Part shown: piece after piece, positions 8,166 through 18,330 of the stretch
Layout: each line of letters begins with the position of its first letter
How positions within the stretch are numbered: position 1 is the stretch's first letter
From: Streptantibioticus silvisoli
GTDB lineage: Bacteria > Actinomycetota > Actinomycetes > Streptomycetales > Streptomycetaceae
Direction of reading: 5' to 3'
Assembly: GCF_027947535.2 (NCBI RefSeq)
Contig: NZ_JAAGKO020000031.1
Span: 1 to 64,000 of the forward strand
DNA length: 64,000 nucleotides
Notes under the pieces: model-generated
Databases searched by the model: none
Seen by the model: only the letters and a program-made list of their open reading frames with translations
What the model was told of the DNA's origin: nothing
Position numbers and translations under genes: made by a program

Positions 8166-9425
8166 ATGCCCGCAGATCTCGCCGTCATCGGACTCCGCCA
8201 CTTCGGCCTGCCCCTCGCCCACGCCGCCACCGCCGCCGGGATCGGCGTGATCGGCTACGAAACCGACCCCGCCGTCGTCGACGGGCTGAACCACGGCCGC
8301 GCCCCCGCCGACGGCCTCACCGCCGCCGAAGTGCGCCGCATGCTGTCCGCCGGCTTCCGGGCCACCGGCGACCCCGCGGTCCTGGGCCGGGCCCGCACCG
8401 CGGTGATCTGCGCGCCGACCGCGCTGGGTGAGGACCGCACGCTCGACCTGACGGCCATCGCCGAGGCGGCCCGCACCCTCGCCGCGCACCTCCGTCCGCA
8501 CACCACGGTCGTCCTCGAATCAACGGCTTACCCAGGAACCACGGAGGAATACCTGCGCCCCATCCTGGAAAGCGGTTCCGGCCTGCGCGCCGGACGTGAC
8601 TTCCATCTCGCCTACTCCCCGAACCGGGTCGACCCCGGCAACCACCGGCACGGCATCGCCAACACCCCCAAGGTCATCGGCGGCCTCACCCCGGCGTGCA
8701 CCGAGGCCGCCGCCGCCTTCTACGGCCGCCTCGCCGAACGCGTCGTCCGCGCCCGCGGCCCCCGCGAGGCCGAAGCGGTCAAACTGCTGGAGACCAACTT
8801 CCGCCACGTCAACATCGCCCTGGTCAACGAGATGGCCGTCTTCTGCCACGACGCCGGCATCGACCTGTGGGACGTGATCCGCTGCGCCGAGACCAAGCCG
8901 TTCGGCTTCCAGCCGTTCCGCCCCGGCCCCGGCGTCGGCGGCCACGACGTCGCCCTCGACCCGAACTACCTCTCCTGCACCTCCCGCACTCTCGGTTACC
9001 CCTTGCGCATGGTCGAGCTGGCCCAGGAGGTCAACGCCCGCATGCCCCGCTACGTGGTGCAGCGCTGCGCGACCCTGCTGAACGAGCACGGCAAGTCCGT
9101 CCGCGGCGCCCGGGTCCTGCTGCTCGGGGTCACCTACAAGGCCGACCTCAACGACCAGCAGGGCTCCCCCGCCCGGGAGATCGGCTCCCGCCTGATGGAA
9201 CTCGGCGCGAGCCTGGGCTACCACGACCCCTACGTCCCCGAATGGCGCCTGCACGACCGCCCCATCCCCCGCGCCGACTCCCTCTGGGAAGCCGCCGGCC
9301 ACGCCGACCTCACCGTCCTCCTCCAGCACCACCACACGTACGACCTCCAGGGGCTGGCCGTGAAGGCGCAACTCCTGCTGGACACCAGAGGAGCGACTCC
9401 GGCGGGGGCCGCTGCGCGGCTTTAG
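8166..9425 (+). CDS. UDP-glucose/GDP-mannose dehydrogenase family protein with altered active site
   Basis: The 419-residue product spans all three domains of the nucleotide-sugar 6-dehydrogenase family (N-terminal NAD domain, central helix, C-terminal substrate domain). Conserved parts include AYSPNRVDPGN, the EAEAVKLLETNFRHVNIALVNE helix (Lys 206, Asn 211), PFGFQPFRPGPGVGGH and LGVTYKADLNDQQGSPA. Two key features differ. The NAD loop reads VIGLRHFG instead of G-x-G-x-x-G, and the nucleophilic Cys after PGPGVGGH is Asp 261. The two-step oxidation to a uronic acid needs that Cys, so the protein is probably not a normal dehydrogenase. GGGGAGGG lies upstream of the ATG. It is convergent with the DUF6049 gene; Streptomyces homologues should show whether Asp is conserved. 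Confidence 0.8.
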   Translation: MPADLAVIGLRHFGLPLAHAATAAGIGVIGYETDPAVVDGLNHGRAPADGLTAAEVRRMLSAGFRATGDPAVLGRARTAVICAPTALGEDRTLDLTAIAEAARTLAAHLRPHTTVVLESTAYPGTTEEYLRPILESGSGLRAGRDFHLAYSPNRVDPGNHRHGIANTPKVIGGLTPACTEAAAAFYGRLAERVVRARGPREAEAVKLLETNFRHVNIALVNEMAVFCHDAGIDLWDVIRCAETKPFGFQPFRPGPGVGGHDVALDPNYLSCTSRTLGYPLRMVELAQEVNARMPRYVVQRCATLLNEHGKSVRGARVLLLGVTYKADLNDQQGSPAREIGSRLMELGASLGYHDPYVPEWRLHDRPIPRADSLWEAAGHADLTVLLQHHHTYDLQGLAVKAQLLLDTRGATPAGAAARL

Positions 9426-9978
9426 GGCGTGTTGGGCGGTGCGGTGCGGTGCGGTGGATGACGGTGGGATCCGGTTGCCGGTGAGGTGGCCGACCGGGCG
9501 GTGCGGTGGACGGCGGTGGGATCGGGTTGCCGGCGAGGTGGACCCCCTCAGGGTGCGGTGGGCTGCCGGTGCGGGGGACGGCGGTGGATCCGGTTGCCGG
9601 TGAGGTGGCCTCCTTCGGGGTGCGGTGGATGACGGTGCGGTGGGCTGCCGGTGCGGTGGCCGACCCGGCGGTGCGATGGATGACGGTGCGATGAATCTGC
9701 GGCCAAGCGGCCTCCACGGGCGTTGAGACGGATGACGGTGAGACGGGCTGCCGGTGCGGCCGACCGGGCGGCGAGGCGGCCTCCCCGGGAGGTGTCTCAC
9801 GGTGACGGCGCTGACCGGACGTTGACGTGGTCGACCGGACGGTGTCGTGGTCGGGCGGTGTCTGGCCGACCGGGGGCGTGGCAGGCGGACGGTGTCGTGG
9901 TTGGCCAAGCGTCGCCCCGGTCCACCGGACATCGTCGTGGCCGACCGGGAGCCGGTGTCCCGGGGAGCGCACGCCCAG
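9426..9978. repeat. Degenerate repeat region between two convergent genes
   Basis: The 553-bp spacer is made almost entirely of diverged copies of a 60-70 base motif with GGTGCGGTGGATGACGG and GGGATCCGGTTGCCGGTG(A)GGTGG. Variants occur about every 60-75 bases from 9430 to 9760, degrading into GACCGGACGGTGTCGTGG-type repeats to 9960. No gene is supported. Confidence 0.6.
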
Positions 9979-12900
9979 CTACCCCCGGCCCCCTGCCGAT
10001 GCCGCCGGAGGCCTGCCGTCGCGGCGGCGGACGCGGCGGGCCTGGACGGCTCCGGCGAGCAGGACGAGGAAGGCGCCACTGGCGATGACGCCGACGACCA
10101 ACGGGGACAGCCGGCTGACCTGCACGCGAAAGGTCACCGGGCGCCCCCAGGGGCGGTGGTTGGACGTGGTGTAGAGCTGGGCGGTCATCTCGACCGGCCC
10201 GTTGGCGTACGCGCGGACCTTGACCTGCTCGGTGTGGTTGGAGGCCGGCGGCGCCTCCACGAGCGTGGCCGGGTGCGCGAGGGTCACCCGGTTGGGAGCC
10301 GAGGAGACGACCTTGAGCTCCAGCCCGCCGAGCGGCTGCTGCAACCCGTTCGACACGGTGATGGGGACGCTCGCGGCGTCACCCGCCAGCGTGACCGTGC
10401 CGTGCTTGGGATACAGATGGACGGAAGCGATTGAATTGTCGACATAAGCACGAACACCCCCTGTATAGGACCTCTGGTCGTCGGCGTCACCGCCCACCGC
10501 CGCCACCCGCCACCCGGTGGAGACCGCACGAAGCATCGCCCGGTGCACCGCGTCCGTGGTCCGTCCCGGGTCGGACAGCACCCTGCTGAGGGTGCCCAGG
10601 TCCGGCTGGATCGCGGCTACCGCGGACAAATCGTCCGCCGAGAGCTCCCCGGCCCGCAACCCCTGTGGATAACTCCTGGTTCGCCCCTCTTTTCCCCCGG
10701 TCGATCCTCGCCCCCCGCCCGACACCGCTTCGGGACCGGGACGCTCCGCACGGATGGGCTGCTCTCGGATGCGCTCTTCACGGATGCGCTGCTCACGGAG
10801 GCTCTCGACGGCGGCGCCCTCGTCGGTGACGCCCTCGTCAGCGACGCGCTCCCCTGCGACACGGGACCGCCCCGCGGCACGACCCTCCCCCGCAGCACGG
10901 ACCTCCCCGTTCTTGAAGGCCCCCCCGCCCGAGAAAGCCCCCCTTGCCGAGAAGGCGCCCGTGCGGGCCGCGCCGGTGAGAAAGCCTCCCGGGTGCTCCT
11001 CGCCGGTGCGTTCGGCGCCGGTGTCCCCCTCGGTCGGGCCGGCGCCCGTTCCGCGGTGACCGGCCTCCGCTCCGTTCGGGCCGGGCCGGTCCGGGCCGGC
11101 CGGGCTCCGCGCTCCCGCCACCGCGGCCACCGTCAGGTCGCCCGACGTCCCCGAGCCGAGGTCGTCCAGGCCGACCAGCCGCACCCAGCCGGCGTCGCGG
11201 GCCGACTCCAGGACGGAGGAGAGGACCCGGGCCATCGATCCGGTCATCTGGCGCGGCGGTACGACAAGCAGCCCGCCCCCGCCCGCAGCGCCACCGTCCG
11301 TCAGCGCCAAGTCATTCGCGACGGCACCGAAATCCGGGTCACCGAAATCCGTGTCCCCGGAATCGGAGTTCCCGGAATCGGAGTTCCCGGAATCCGTGAC
11401 ACCGCTCCCCTCACCGGCGGCGCCCCAATCACCGGCGGCGCCCGAACCGTCCGCACCACCGGTCCACGCCGCGCCGCTCCCCGACGTTCCCGAGCCGTTC
11501 CCCACCGACAGGCGGGCCTTCAGCAGGGCCGCCATCAGACTTTGCCGGGCGGAGAGGAGATCGGAGGCGTCGTCGGACGGGCCGGAGAGGGCGGTGGTGG
11601 CGGCGGGGTCGCCCACCAGCGCCGAGGCGCCGCCGCCGAGCGAGACGCGCGACAGCGAGCTGCCGGTGCTCAGACCGCGCCCCGATGCGATGAACACACT
11701 GGATCCCATCGACGCGGCGACCCCCGTGATGCCCGCGTCCAGCGCGCCCCCGTACGGCCACACGACGTCGTCCCGCACCCGGCCGCCCAGTGCCGCGGCG
11801 GTCGCCGCCCCGCCCCAGCGCACCGACTGGCGCAGGACGGAGGCCAGCGCGCCGTTGAGTGCGCCGGCGCCCGGTCCCGACGCCGCCGAGCCCTCAGCGC
11901 CCCCGGCACGCCCACCGCGCCCCACCCCTCCACGAGCCCGGTCCGCATCCGTCAGCCCCGCCCGCTCCACCGGCCCCGCAGCCCTCGCCGGCTCCGCCGA
12001 TCCCGCAGACCGCGCCGCGCCCGAAGACCTCTCCGGCCCGCCGGCCCTCGTCGATCCCGCTGACCCCGCCGCGCCCCTGGACCCCGTTTCGCCCCTGGAA
12101 CCCGCCGCGCTCGCTGACCCCGCCCTCACGGACGCCACAGCCCCCGTCCCGCCGCCGCCCCCACCCCGTCCGCTCCGCGTCGCCGCCTCGGCCGTCCAGG
12201 TTGCGCTCGTCGTTCCGCTCCGCGCGCCGCTGTGGGCCAGGGCGGCCACGTCGGGGTCGGCGTAGGGGAGCGCGACGACATCCTGGTCCTTGACGGCGGT
12301 GCGCAGGGCGCCGAGCCAGCTGGTGGCCGCGGCCCGGCCCGCGCCGGGGCGGCTGAGCTGGGGGTCGCCGGCGTCGCGGACACCGGCCACCCGGTAGCCG
12401 CCCGCCATGCTCCGCGCCTCGTCCAGCAGGGCCGGGTCGACGGTCCAGGTCACCGGCAGGCCGTCCGCCGCGTCGACGAGTTCGCGCAGCCTGCCCGCGG
12501 TGCCGAACGAACCGGCCAGCGCGTCGTCCCGGAAGACGGGCTGCGCGGAGTCGCCCCAGCCGAGCGAGACCGCCTCGGCGTGCGGTTCGTCGGTGACCGG
12601 CCAGAGCACGGCGACGTCGAGCGGGTCACCGTCGACGCCGTCCGGCGCCCACGGGAACCGCGTCGATCCGAGTCCGGAGAGCACGTCGTCAGCGGTCGTC
12701 AGAGCGACACCGAACGAGTGAATGCCGGCGTTCCCCAGCCGGAGGTCGCCGGCCGGGACATGCAGGGTGAAGGACCGCTTCTCCCCCGGGCCCAGCGGAT
12801 CGAGGTCCTGATCGTCGAAGGCCGCGCGGGCCACGCCGTCCACCCGGACGCCCAGCCGCGCGCCCGTGATCCGCTGGGGCGTGGTGTTGACCAGTTGTCC

Positions 12901-13320
12901 GCGGACCGTCAGCGTGTCGTCGCCCTTGGGCCATAGGGGTGACAACGCCTCCAGCGTGACGCGTACGGGGTACGCGTCGGCGTCCGACGTACCCGAGTCC
13001 GTCGTACGGCCCGAAGCCGGCGTGCCGGACGACCGGGCGGACGGCGGGGCAGACGTACTCATACCGGCCGACGTACTCGTACCGGCCGACGTAATACCCG
13101 ACGACGCGGTGCCCGCCACGTTCCGCGCCCTGGCGTCGTCCCTCGCGTCGTCCCTGGCGTCGGCCGGTACGGCGGCCGCGGCCAGCAGCCCCAGCAGCAG
13201 TGTCACCGCCGCCCACCGGTACGACCGCGGCCCGGCCGTCGGTGACGCGTACCGCGGGGAACGCCGCCCGTTCCACCGACGGGTACCCGACCGTGCGGCG
13301 CCGCCGCGTTCCCGGCGCAT
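9979..13320 (-). CDS. DUF6049-type large secreted, membrane-anchored protein
   Basis: This is a 1113-residue protein. An N-terminal signal anchor (YRWAAVTLLLGLLAAAAVPA, about 34-53) precedes a folded domain with VRVTLEALSPLWPKGDDTL and VNTTPQRITGARLGVRVDG. A second region (DVAVLWPVTDEPHAEAVSLG) and a long Gly/Ala/Ser/Arg low-complexity insertion (about 370-880) follow, then a C-terminal beta-rich domain and a terminal helix PLVVGVIASGAFLVLLAGAV with a basic tail. The layout fits the actinobacterial DUF6049 family, whose role is unknown but which lies next to the MurJ-type flippase in other loci. Here it starts 26 bases after the MreB-like gene in the same direction, so the two are probably co-transcribed in an envelope function. 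The insertion is unusually long. Confidence 0.75.
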   Translation of the reverse strand: MRRERGGAARSGTRRWNGRRSPRYASPTAGPRSYRWAAVTLLLGLLAAAAVPADARDDARDDARARNVAGTASSGITSAGTSTSAGMSTSAPPSARSSGTPASGRTTDSGTSDADAYPVRVTLEALSPLWPKGDDTLTVRGQLVNTTPQRITGARLGVRVDGVARAAFDDQDLDPLGPGEKRSFTLHVPAGDLRLGNAGIHSFGVALTTADDVLSGLGSTRFPWAPDGVDGDPLDVAVLWPVTDEPHAEAVSLGWGDSAQPVFRDDALAGSFGTAGRLRELVDAADGLPVTWTVDPALLDEARSMAGGYRVAGVRDAGDPQLSRPGAGRAAATSWLGALRTAVKDQDVVALPYADPDVAALAHSGARSGTTSATWTAEAATRSGRGGGGGGTGAVASVRAGSASAAGSRGETGSRGAAGSAGSTRAGGPERSSGAARSAGSAEPARAAGPVERAGLTDADRARGGVGRGGRAGGAEGSAASGPGAGALNGALASVLRQSVRWGGAATAAALGGRVRDDVVWPYGGALDAGITGVAASMGSSVFIASGRGLSTGSSLSRVSLGGGASALVGDPAATTALSGPSDDASDLLSARQSLMAALLKARLSVGNGSGTSGSGAAWTGGADGSGAAGDWGAAGEGSGVTDSGNSDSGNSDSGDTDFGDPDFGAVANDLALTDGGAAGGGGLLVVPPRQMTGSMARVLSSVLESARDAGWVRLVGLDDLGSGTSGDLTVAAVAGARSPAGPDRPGPNGAEAGHRGTGAGPTEGDTGAERTGEEHPGGFLTGAARTGAFSARGAFSGGGAFKNGEVRAAGEGRAAGRSRVAGERVADEGVTDEGAAVESLREQRIREERIREQPIRAERPGPEAVSGGGRGSTGGKEGRTRSYPQGLRAGELSADDLSAVAAIQPDLGTLSRVLSDPGRTTDAVHRAMLRAVSTGWRVAAVGGDADDQRSYTGGVRAYVDNSIASVHLYPKHGTVTLAGDAASVPITVSNGLQQPLGGLELKVVSSAPNRVTLAHPATLVEAPPASNHTEQVKVRAYANGPVEMTAQLYTTSNHRPWGRPVTFRVQVSRLSPLVVGVIASGAFLVLLAGAVQARRVRRRDGRPPAASAGGRG

Positions 13321-13346
13321 GGGTCAACGCTCCCCGGGGCGCCGCG

Positions 13347-14639
13347 TCATACCTTGAACGCCAGGTACGAGTGCGGGGTGGCGTCCAGCACCGTGCGCAG
13401 CGCCTCGTAGTGCTCGACGCACTTGCCGGTGCCGAGGGCGACGCAGTCCAGTGGCGCGTCGGCGACGATCACCGGGATCTCGAAGGCGCCGCCGATCCGC
13501 AGGTCGAGGCCGGGGAGCAGCGCTCCGCCGCCGGTGAGGACGATGCCGCGTTCCATGACGTCGCCGGCGGCCTCGGGCGGGCAGGCGTCGAGGGTCAGCC
13601 GGACGGCGCTGATGATCGCTTCCAGGGGGTCGTCGATGGCCCGCCTGACCTCCGAGGCGTCGAGTTCCAGCGTCTTGGGCAGTCCGCTGGCCTGGTCACG
13701 GCCCCGGATGCGGCACCGGGGGCCGCTGTCGCCGGTCGGCCCGACGCGGGTGACCAGGCCGACGCCGGCGACCCGATCGCGTTTGCCGGACGGGGACCGG
13801 CGCCGTTCGACCGCGGTATCACCGCCGGATTCGGGGCCTCCGTCACCGGCGACGGGCGCGGGACCGGGGTGCGGGGCGTCGTCCGGTGGGGTGCCGTCGC
13901 CGGTGGCCTGCTCGGGGCAGTCGCGTTCGAACTCACGGTCCAGGGCGCTGAGCCGGTCGGTCCAGTACCCGGGGGGCGCGGCGGAACCGATGGCGAGTTT
14001 GATCTGCTCGGCCGTCTGCTCGCCGATGACCAGTGCGTGTTCGCGGCGGACGTGCTGCGCGATCGCCGCGTCGATGGCGTCGCCGCCGACACGTGCCGAT
14101 CGTGACGTGACCGTGCCGCCCAGCGAGAGCACCGCCACCTCGGTGGTGCCGCCGCCGATGTCCACCACCATGGAGCCGGTCGGTTCACTGACCGGCAGGC
14201 CGGCGCCGATCGCGGCCGCCATCGGTTCCTGGATCAGGTGGACCTCGCGGGCGCCCGCCGTGGTGGCCGCCTCGATGACCGCGCGGCGTTCGACCGACGT
14301 GATACTCGACGGTACGCAGATCACCATCCTGGGGCGGGAGGCACGGCGGCCGCCGACCGCCACCTTGCGCAGGAAGTGGGCGATCATGCGTTCGGCCAGC
14401 TCGTAGTCGGCGATGACCCCGTCCCGCATCGGGCGCAGTGCCACGACGTGGGACGGGGTCCGGCCCATCGTCGACTTGGCCTCCGTGCCGACGCTGATGA
14501 CCTCACGGCTCACGGCGTTGACCGCCACCACTGACGGCTCGTTGAGCACGACGCCCTCACCGCGCGCGTACACCAAGGTGTTGGCGGTGCCGAGGTCCAT
14601 GCCCAGATCACGTCCGGCGAATGACTTCCTGTGCCCCAT
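13347..14639 (-). CDS. MreB/Mbl-like bacterial actin with an 88-residue insertion
   Basis: The 430-residue protein has the MreB ATPase core: DLGTANTLVY (phosphate 1), SVVAVN, EPMAAAIGAGLPV, VVDIGGGTTEVAVLSLGG (phosphate 2), RVGGDAIDAAIAQHVR, IRGRDQASGLPKT and GIVLTGGGALLPGLD (adenosine). MreB usually has about 340-350 residues. The excess is a Pro/Gly/Asp/Arg-rich insertion at about 221-308, between KLAIGSA and CRIRGRD in domain IIB. Such proteins polymerise at the membrane and guide wall synthesis; in streptomycetes MreB acts in spore-wall formation. It is 26 bases upstream of the DUF6049 gene and far from any mreCD genes in this window, so it is probably a paralogue of the canonical MreB. 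The ATG start gives the expected short N-terminus. Confidence 0.88.
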   Translation of the reverse strand: MGHRKSFAGRDLGMDLGTANTLVYARGEGVVLNEPSVVAVNAVSREVISVGTEAKSTMGRTPSHVVALRPMRDGVIADYELAERMIAHFLRKVAVGGRRASRPRMVICVPSSITSVERRAVIEAATTAGAREVHLIQEPMAAAIGAGLPVSEPTGSMVVDIGGGTTEVAVLSLGGTVTSRSARVGGDAIDAAIAQHVRREHALVIGEQTAEQIKLAIGSAAPPGYWTDRLSALDREFERDCPEQATGDGTPPDDAPHPGPAPVAGDGGPESGGDTAVERRRSPSGKRDRVAGVGLVTRVGPTGDSGPRCRIRGRDQASGLPKTLELDASEVRRAIDDPLEAIISAVRLTLDACPPEAAGDVMERGIVLTGGGALLPGLDLRIGGAFEIPVIVADAPLDCVALGTGKCVEHYEALRTVLDATPHSYLAFKV

Positions 14640-15180
14640 ACATCCCGATTATTGGGTCGGCACGCTCAGGGTGCCCGTCGAGCGGCAAATGGCCGAACCG
14701 TGGTCCGCCGACCCGGACGGCGGCCACCGGATCACGGTCCACCACCTGCTGAGGCACTGTCAGCATCCGGCAGCGGCCACGAGACGGAGGCGGGGCTGGG
14801 CAGGGGGCAGCGCCGTGGGACTCCATCCGGGGGGCGAGAGGCTGGAGGCGCGATCGACGCGAGGTCCCGTCCGCGGCCGCAGGCGGGCGCTGGAGCCCCC
14901 GGGACGGCGGCACGGCCGAGAGGGGGCTTGCCGGCTCCGCAGGCGTCGAGCGGCCCCCAGGAGCCCGGGAACGGCCGCTGAGCGGCCCCGGCCCACCTGC
15001 CCCGGGTCTTCGGCCCCGGCTTCAGGGCGGCAGTCCGGCCGCGGCAGTCCGGCCGCGGCAGTCCGGCCGCGGCTGGGCCAGCGACATCGGCTACGGCAGC
15101 GGGTTCGGCTACAGCACCGGGACCGGTACGGCTACGGCTAACGGCTACGGCGAACGCGCGGCCGAGGGACGAACGGCAAC
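14640..15180. other. Intergenic region upstream of the mreB-like gene
   Basis: GC-rich, no supported gene. It contains three 14-bp repeats (15027-15068) and a run of GGCTACGGC/TACGGC hexamer variants at 15085-15155. The AT-richest stretch just upstream of the mreB-like start (14640-14665) is a reasonable promoter site. Confidence 0.5.
15027..15068. repeat. 14-bp tandem repeat, three exact copies
   Basis: GCGGCAGTCCGGCC is repeated exactly at 15027, 15041 and 15055, followed by a partial copy. Confidence 0.75.
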
Positions 15181-15209
15181 GGTCCCGGGTTCGCGGGGAA
15201 CCCGGGACC
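15181..15209 (-). terminator. Hairpin downstream of guaB3
   Basis: GGTCCCGGGTT and AACCCGGGACC form a perfect 11-bp stem with a 7-base loop, 22 bases past the guaB3 stop. It is strongly GC and lacks a clear U run, as is common for streptomycete terminators. Confidence 0.75.
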
Positions 15210-15231
15210 GTGTGTGCCGTGCGGCGGGACG

Positions 15232-16356
15232 TCAGTGGTGGACGGCCGTCGGGGCGACGGTGACCTCGACTCGCTGGAACTCCTTGAGGTCGGAGTAGCC
15301 CGTGGTGGCCATCGCGCGGCGCAGCGCGCCGAAGAAGTTCATCGAGCCGTCGGGGGCGTGGGAGGGGCCGAGCAGGATCTCCTCGGTGGTGCCGGCCGCG
15401 CCGAGGTTCATCCGCTTGCCGCGCGGCAGCTCCTCGTGGACCGCCTCCATGCCCCAGTGGAACCCGCGGCCGGGCGCGTCGGTGGCGCGGGCCAGCGGCG
15501 AGCCCATCATCACGGCGTCGGCACCGCAGGCGATGGCCTTGGGCAGGTCGCCGCTGGAGCCGAAGCCGCCGTCCGCGATGACGTGGACGTACCGGCCGCC
15601 GGACTCGTCCATGTAGTCGCGGCGGGCGGCCGCCACGTCGGCGACGGCGGTGGCCATCGGGACCTGGATGCCGAGCACGTTGCGCGTGGTGTGCGCGGCG
15701 CCGCCGCCGAAGCCGACCAGGACGCCGGCCGCGCCGGTGCGCATCAGGTGCAGGGCGGCGGTGTGCGTGGCGCAGCCGCCGACGATGACGGGCACGTCGA
15801 GTTCGTAGATGAACTGCTTGAGGTTCAGCGGCTCGTGCGAGCCGGAGACGTGCTCGGCGGAGACGGTGGTGCCGCGGATGACGAACAGGTCGACACCGGC
15901 GTCCACCACGGCCTTGGAGAACTGCGCGGTGCGCTGCGGGGAGAGCGCCGCGGCGGTGACCACTCCCGCGTCGCGCACCTCCTTGATGCGCTGGCCGATG
16001 AGTTCCTCACGGATGGGGGCGGCGTAGATCTCCTGGAGGCGCGCGGTCGCGGCGACGTCGTCCAGTTCGGCGATCTCGGCCAGCAGCGGCTCGGGGTCGT
16101 CGTAACGGGTCCACAGGCCTTCGAGGTTGAGCACGCCCAGCCCGCCGAAGCGGCCGATGCGGATCGCGGTCTCGGGCGAGACGACGGAGTCCATCGGCGC
16201 GGCGAGGAAGGGCAGTTCGAATCGGTAGGCGTCGATCTGCCAGGCGATCGAGACCTCCTTGGGGTCACGGGTGCGCCGGCTCGGGACGACGGCGATGTCG
16301 TCGAACGCGTACGCCCTGCGGCCCCGCTTGCCCCGCCCGATCTCGATCTCAGTCAC
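15232..16356 (-). CDS. guaB3: GuaB3 family IMP dehydrogenase-related protein
   Basis: The 374-residue product is an IMPDH/GMPR-type TIM barrel without CBS domains. It opens MTEIEIGRGKRGRRAYAFDD, has the substrate-binding FLAAPMDSVVSPETAIRIG and GGVGVL-like GGLGVLNLEG segments, and ends SDLKEFQRVEVTV, matching actinobacterial GuaB3. Where IMPDH and GMPR have the catalytic Cys loop (G-x-G-S-x-C-x-T-R), this protein reads GFGGGAAHTTRNVLG with His in the Cys position. I recall that mycobacterial GuaB3 also lacks that Cys. Its activity is therefore uncertain, although it is always adjacent to guaB. The GTG start has AAGAAAGG upstream. It lies 97 bases after guaB and is probably co-transcribed with it. 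Confidence 0.88.
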   Translation of the reverse strand: MTEIEIGRGKRGRRAYAFDDIAVVPSRRTRDPKEVSIAWQIDAYRFELPFLAAPMDSVVSPETAIRIGRFGGLGVLNLEGLWTRYDDPEPLLAEIAELDDVAATARLQEIYAAPIREELIGQRIKEVRDAGVVTAAALSPQRTAQFSKAVVDAGVDLFVIRGTTVSAEHVSGSHEPLNLKQFIYELDVPVIVGGCATHTAALHLMRTGAAGVLVGFGGGAAHTTRNVLGIQVPMATAVADVAAARRDYMDESGGRYVHVIADGGFGSSGDLPKAIACGADAVMMGSPLARATDAPGRGFHWGMEAVHEELPRGKRMNLGAAGTTEEILLGPSHAPDGSMNFFGALRRAMATTGYSDLKEFQRVEVTVAPTAVHH

Positions 16357-16453
16357 TGTTCGCCTTTCTTGGTGGCCTGCCGCCCAGTATCCCAGGGCGA
16401 CACGCGGAGGGGTACGCGGCGGTGCGCACCCCTCCCGCGGCCGGCCGGCCCGC

Positions 16454-18142
<1,689 letters not shown>

Positions 18143-18186
18143 TCACGCCGTACGGGCTGCGGCGTGCGGTGCGGCAGCCACGTTTA

Positions 18187-18310
18187 CGTGACGTGTACGT
18201 GCGGCGCCGGCTGTCTTCGTGACGTAGTCCGTGCGGCGCCAACGCGATCGTGACGTACACATGCGGCCGCCGGCGTCATCGTGACGTCCGGATGCCCGCC
18301 GCAGCGCAGG
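18187..18310. repeat. 31-bp tandem repeat, four copies, between the sigma gene and guaB
   Basis: CGTGACGT begins each unit at 18187, 18218, 18249 and 18280, an exact 31-base period. Units continue roughly as (A/G)nnCnTGCGGCGCC followed by GGCGTC. The array starts 219 bases upstream of the guaB start and ends 20 bases past the sigma stop. A 31-bp period is close to three helical turns, so the repeated CGTGACGT boxes face the same side of the helix. Confidence 0.75.
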
Positions 18311-18330
18311 AGGCCAGCGGCGGGCTCGCG

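Noticed and set aside
14413-15141. Open frame across the mreB-like start and upstream spacer
   Set aside because: It overlaps mreB-like antisense, is Arg/Pro/Gly low-complexity and lacks a start signal.
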